From Varroa destructor (taxonomy: Eukaryota > Arthropoda > Arachnida > Mesostigmata > Varroidae), in contig NW_019211460.1 in the NCBI RefSeq assembly GCF_002443255.2, forward strand, positions 35,287,498 to 35,351,497: 64,000 bases of DNA, written 5' to 3'. This document shows positions 61,675 through 64,000 of the stretch, in pieces. The notes under the pieces are model-generated. The model was not told the DNA's origin. It saw only the letters and a program-made list of their open reading frames with translations, and did not search any database. Every line of letters starts with the position of its first letter. Within the stretch, counting starts at the first letter, position 1. Both the position numbers and the translations under genes were made by a program.

Positions 61675-61699
61675 ATAAACGCAATCAGATTGCGTTTAT
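61675..61699. repeat. Perfect hairpin, 11-bp arms, 3-nt loop
   Basis: ataaacgcaat / attgcgtttat around cag. Confidence 0.85.
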
Positions 61700-63636
61700 G
61701 ATTAACTCAGTTAAAAGAAAATGACCAATGGTATACATACAGAAACTGAAAAGAGAAACAAAAAAATTTACCATGATTTTAGCAGTGTCTTAATAATGAC
61801 GAAAAATACATAAGCTTCGCGTGAATCTGCAGTGCGAGCTGACGAAAAATAAGATAAACCTCAATAGAACTTCTATACAACAGAAGAATTTGCTCATATG
61901 GTTTGCAATATTATCAAGCCGAAGTAATAAAGTAACTGGCCGTTTACATGGCTCTAGATGCTGTTCTATGAAGTAATATTTGTTAACTGGAATTACTACA
62001 TCAACTGTAGAACAAGACCCTTTATTTTTTAGCACACATTTCAACTGTATGCTTGCAACGATTGTTAAGGCTAATTTCCATTGGCGACTGACCAGTTGTT
62101 TCCACAAAAACCTTCTACGTAATCTAGAGCTTTTGATGTATCTTTGCAGTGTTTGATATTGTTATTAAGAAAGTCAGTCAGTAGATGCGCAGTAATTCGT
62201 GCCATGATGCTTACGCAGCTAGAGAACTAAAGCGGACGGTTCCTGCTCAGCCGAGATGGCTGTCTCTAAATAAACTGCTCTTGGTCTCCGGTCCACTGGT
62301 TCCTCGATGCGCGAGGACTCTCACGAAATCAGCTCCATCTTCATGGACCAATAAAGCACGCTTATATGAAAGCACCAAGCCATTCGTGACTCTTATAACG
62401 ACACGCCAACCGACGCTATGCCAACGTCCTGCTTTATATGGTTGTGTATGACATGAAGGGATTATACGAACTTTCGTCTGCGCATAGCTCTCGAGATGTC
62501 TCATTTTATGTTTAATTTTTTTTAGGTTTATCTTCGATGCACCTTTCAACTGCCTGAAACTTATTTCAGACCAGTAAACAGGACCTTCCTCGAACGTGAC
62601 CTCCCCCTTATAGCAATTTTACTTGCTTGTTAGTTCATAGAGGTAACTGAAGTTTCTCTATTGACCTTTCCTAAACACATTTCTTTTTTTTAATTATGGG
62701 GCTGTTCAAAAATAAATAGAGTATGGAAAACACGCAAAACAGTCCTGTTTTTTTCTATACGTTTTTGATGTAGTCCTCTCAATGACTCATTGCTGCTCAC
62801 GAAGGTTAAAGTGGGGATACTATAATATTCCCGTTTAGACGAGTACCAATACACAGCCATATAGCATATGCTTCATCTATCTTTATCATTTAATGCTAGT
62901 TTACCTCATATACGATAATATATTTATGCCCGTATATGAGCTAGGTTCATATTGAGTTTATTCAACGGTATTATAGACCGCGTTTATATGACCGACATGA
63001 TTATCGCTCGTAACGACATACGCAGCAACCTATAAACGAAATCGTAACGTTTCACCTAGACTCTCTTTTATTTCGAACATTGAACCTTTAAAAGATGATA
63101 GTTCAAAGGCAGACTGAGTAGGCAGCCTTTGCTGCTTTTACCGACTTTATGGATGGACTTACATGTAAAGAAGCAGCTGCATTAACAGTTTCCATGTAGA
63201 CAATATTCTTCCATCAAGCTTACTCCATGCTTGACTATAATGTTCTGTGCGAAAGTCAATTTAAGACCTGGTCGAAAGTATTGCTACTGTTCAATGGGCA
63301 GCTCTAAGTTAGACCTTGCTCTAAGCCTAAGGTTTTTCCCTAACCTTGACTACCACGACCATACCATTTCGTTCTGTTAGGTCGTACGGACAACTGTTTC
63401 GCCATGATTTTTCCCTATTAGAAATTATCCCGAGCCGCTTCTTTTAGCTGTTCATGCGCTTGAAACGAAGAGTGACGTTAGAGCATAAGCGCATTTTTTT
63501 AGGGTGCGAACTATTGTCCTGCCATCGTCATCATATAAACAGCTGTTGTAGAAGAACGATACCCACTCTCTAATCTTAAATGGCCATCAATTATGCGACA
63601 ATCGAATTTTCTGCCAAGCGGCCTTCGCTGTTATAG

Positions 63637-63774
63637 GCAGAAGCGGCCGAGCGACATACTGAAGCCATGCAATCTTGCTAGCAACCCTGTTAGGCCTGGC
63701 GACAAGCCAGTTGGGAAGAGCAGATTGCAGCAGAGGATGATGAATCAGTGGCCGATTAATGAAGAACGAAAATA
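63637..63774 (+). CDS. Candidate internal exon, basic, product unknown
   Basis: An acceptor ccttcgctgttatag ends at 63636 and a GTGAGT donor follows at 63775. The 138-nt segment is symmetric phase 2-2 and reads 45 codons: QKRPSDILKPCNLASNPVRP, then GDKPVGKSRLQQRMMNQWPI and NEERK. It is hydrophilic and basic with no hydrophobic core. An ATG at 63593 in the same frame could instead make it a first exon. The minus strand is also open. No family recognised. Confidence 0.27.
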
Positions 63775-64000
63775 GTGAGTGTCGAAAAAACGTCAGTGTC
63801 AAGAAGCAAAAACGACGATCTTTTACCTCACAATCACAACACAGCATTGTCGAGATGACGAGGTGGCTTCAATCGATAACTCCTTAAATGAAAAAATTTA
63901 AGTCGCTGGCTCGAGTTACGCGGACGGCATATGCTACATAACAAATTAATTATGAAGATCAAATTTATTAAACTATATTCAGGCATGATGTTGCATCCCA

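Larger units (their letters stand above)
58786..63636. other. No firmly supported gene; repeats and a SINE piece
   Basis: Contains a CCGG/CCAG repeat (59277-59310), the CT/TA repeat, a C-run, a SINE fragment and a hairpin. At 62185-62549 opposing open frames of 88 (plus) and 100 (minus) codons overlap. The minus one has the better codon pattern but no splice or domain support. Confidence 0.4.

Noticed and set aside
62185..62549. Opposing frames of 88 (plus) and 100 (minus) codons
   Set aside because: The minus codon pattern is fair but there are no splice sites, domain or start support.

Overview
The window looks like intron-rich or intergenic nuclear DNA of an animal. I favour an arthropod because of the mix of decayed Tc1, mariner and DDxD-type transposons, the short 5' UTR intron and the AT-rich sequence with TA microsatellites, but I cannot name the species. 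Nothing suggests a prokaryote, a plasmid or a virus. There are no operons, no ribosomal RNA and no CRISPR. A run of exactly 100 N at 48963-49062 marks an assembly gap inside a TA microsatellite.

The best-supported content is transposon debris. Two diverged copies of one Tc1-like element (about 18847-20215 and 51802-53198) share internal sequence and inverted ends, and both begin beside a TA repeat. There are two separate mariner remnants (about 4160-4815 on plus, 31605-31995 on minus), one remnant with the C-terminal signature of DDxD mariner relatives (17300-17670), a possible pogo-type fragment (4821-5188) and two pieces of a probable tRNA-derived SINE (about 13072-13200 and 60865-60915). 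All transposase frames are broken.

Protein-coding content is sparse. The clearest candidate is a plus-strand gene at 45770-46597: a His/Gln-rich 159-codon first coding exon, preceded by an apparent 63-nt 5' UTR intron and followed by a phase-compatible short exon. Other candidates are single exons seen only by reading frame, splice sites and codon pattern: plus strand 7512-7592, 10646-10725, 16559-16636, 21662-21724, 22198-22378, 31100-31402, 33121-33310, 34044-34195, 37343-37449, 54827-55178 and 63637-63774; minus strand 22668-22823, 57737-57947 and 58668-58785. I recognise no product for any of them, so no gene symbols are given. Some could be joined by intron phase (7512 to 16559, or 31402 to 33121), but no transcript evidence is available here.

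Rough layout: 1-5.2 kb microsatellite and mariner/pogo debris; 5.2-23 kb scattered candidate exons with a SINE, a DDxD remnant and Tc1 copy 1; 23-31 kb essentially empty; 31-33.5 kb candidate exons with a mariner in the intron between them; 34-44 kb weak candidates; 44-46.6 kb GC-rich segment and the His-rich gene; 47-53 kb repeats, assembly gap and Tc1 copy 2; 54.8 kb onward candidate exons, a GC-rich island at 57.6-58.2 kb and simple repeats. In AT-rich DNA roughly 6 percent of random codons are stops, so most open frames of 60-130 codons here are expected by chance. I left them out unless something else supported them.
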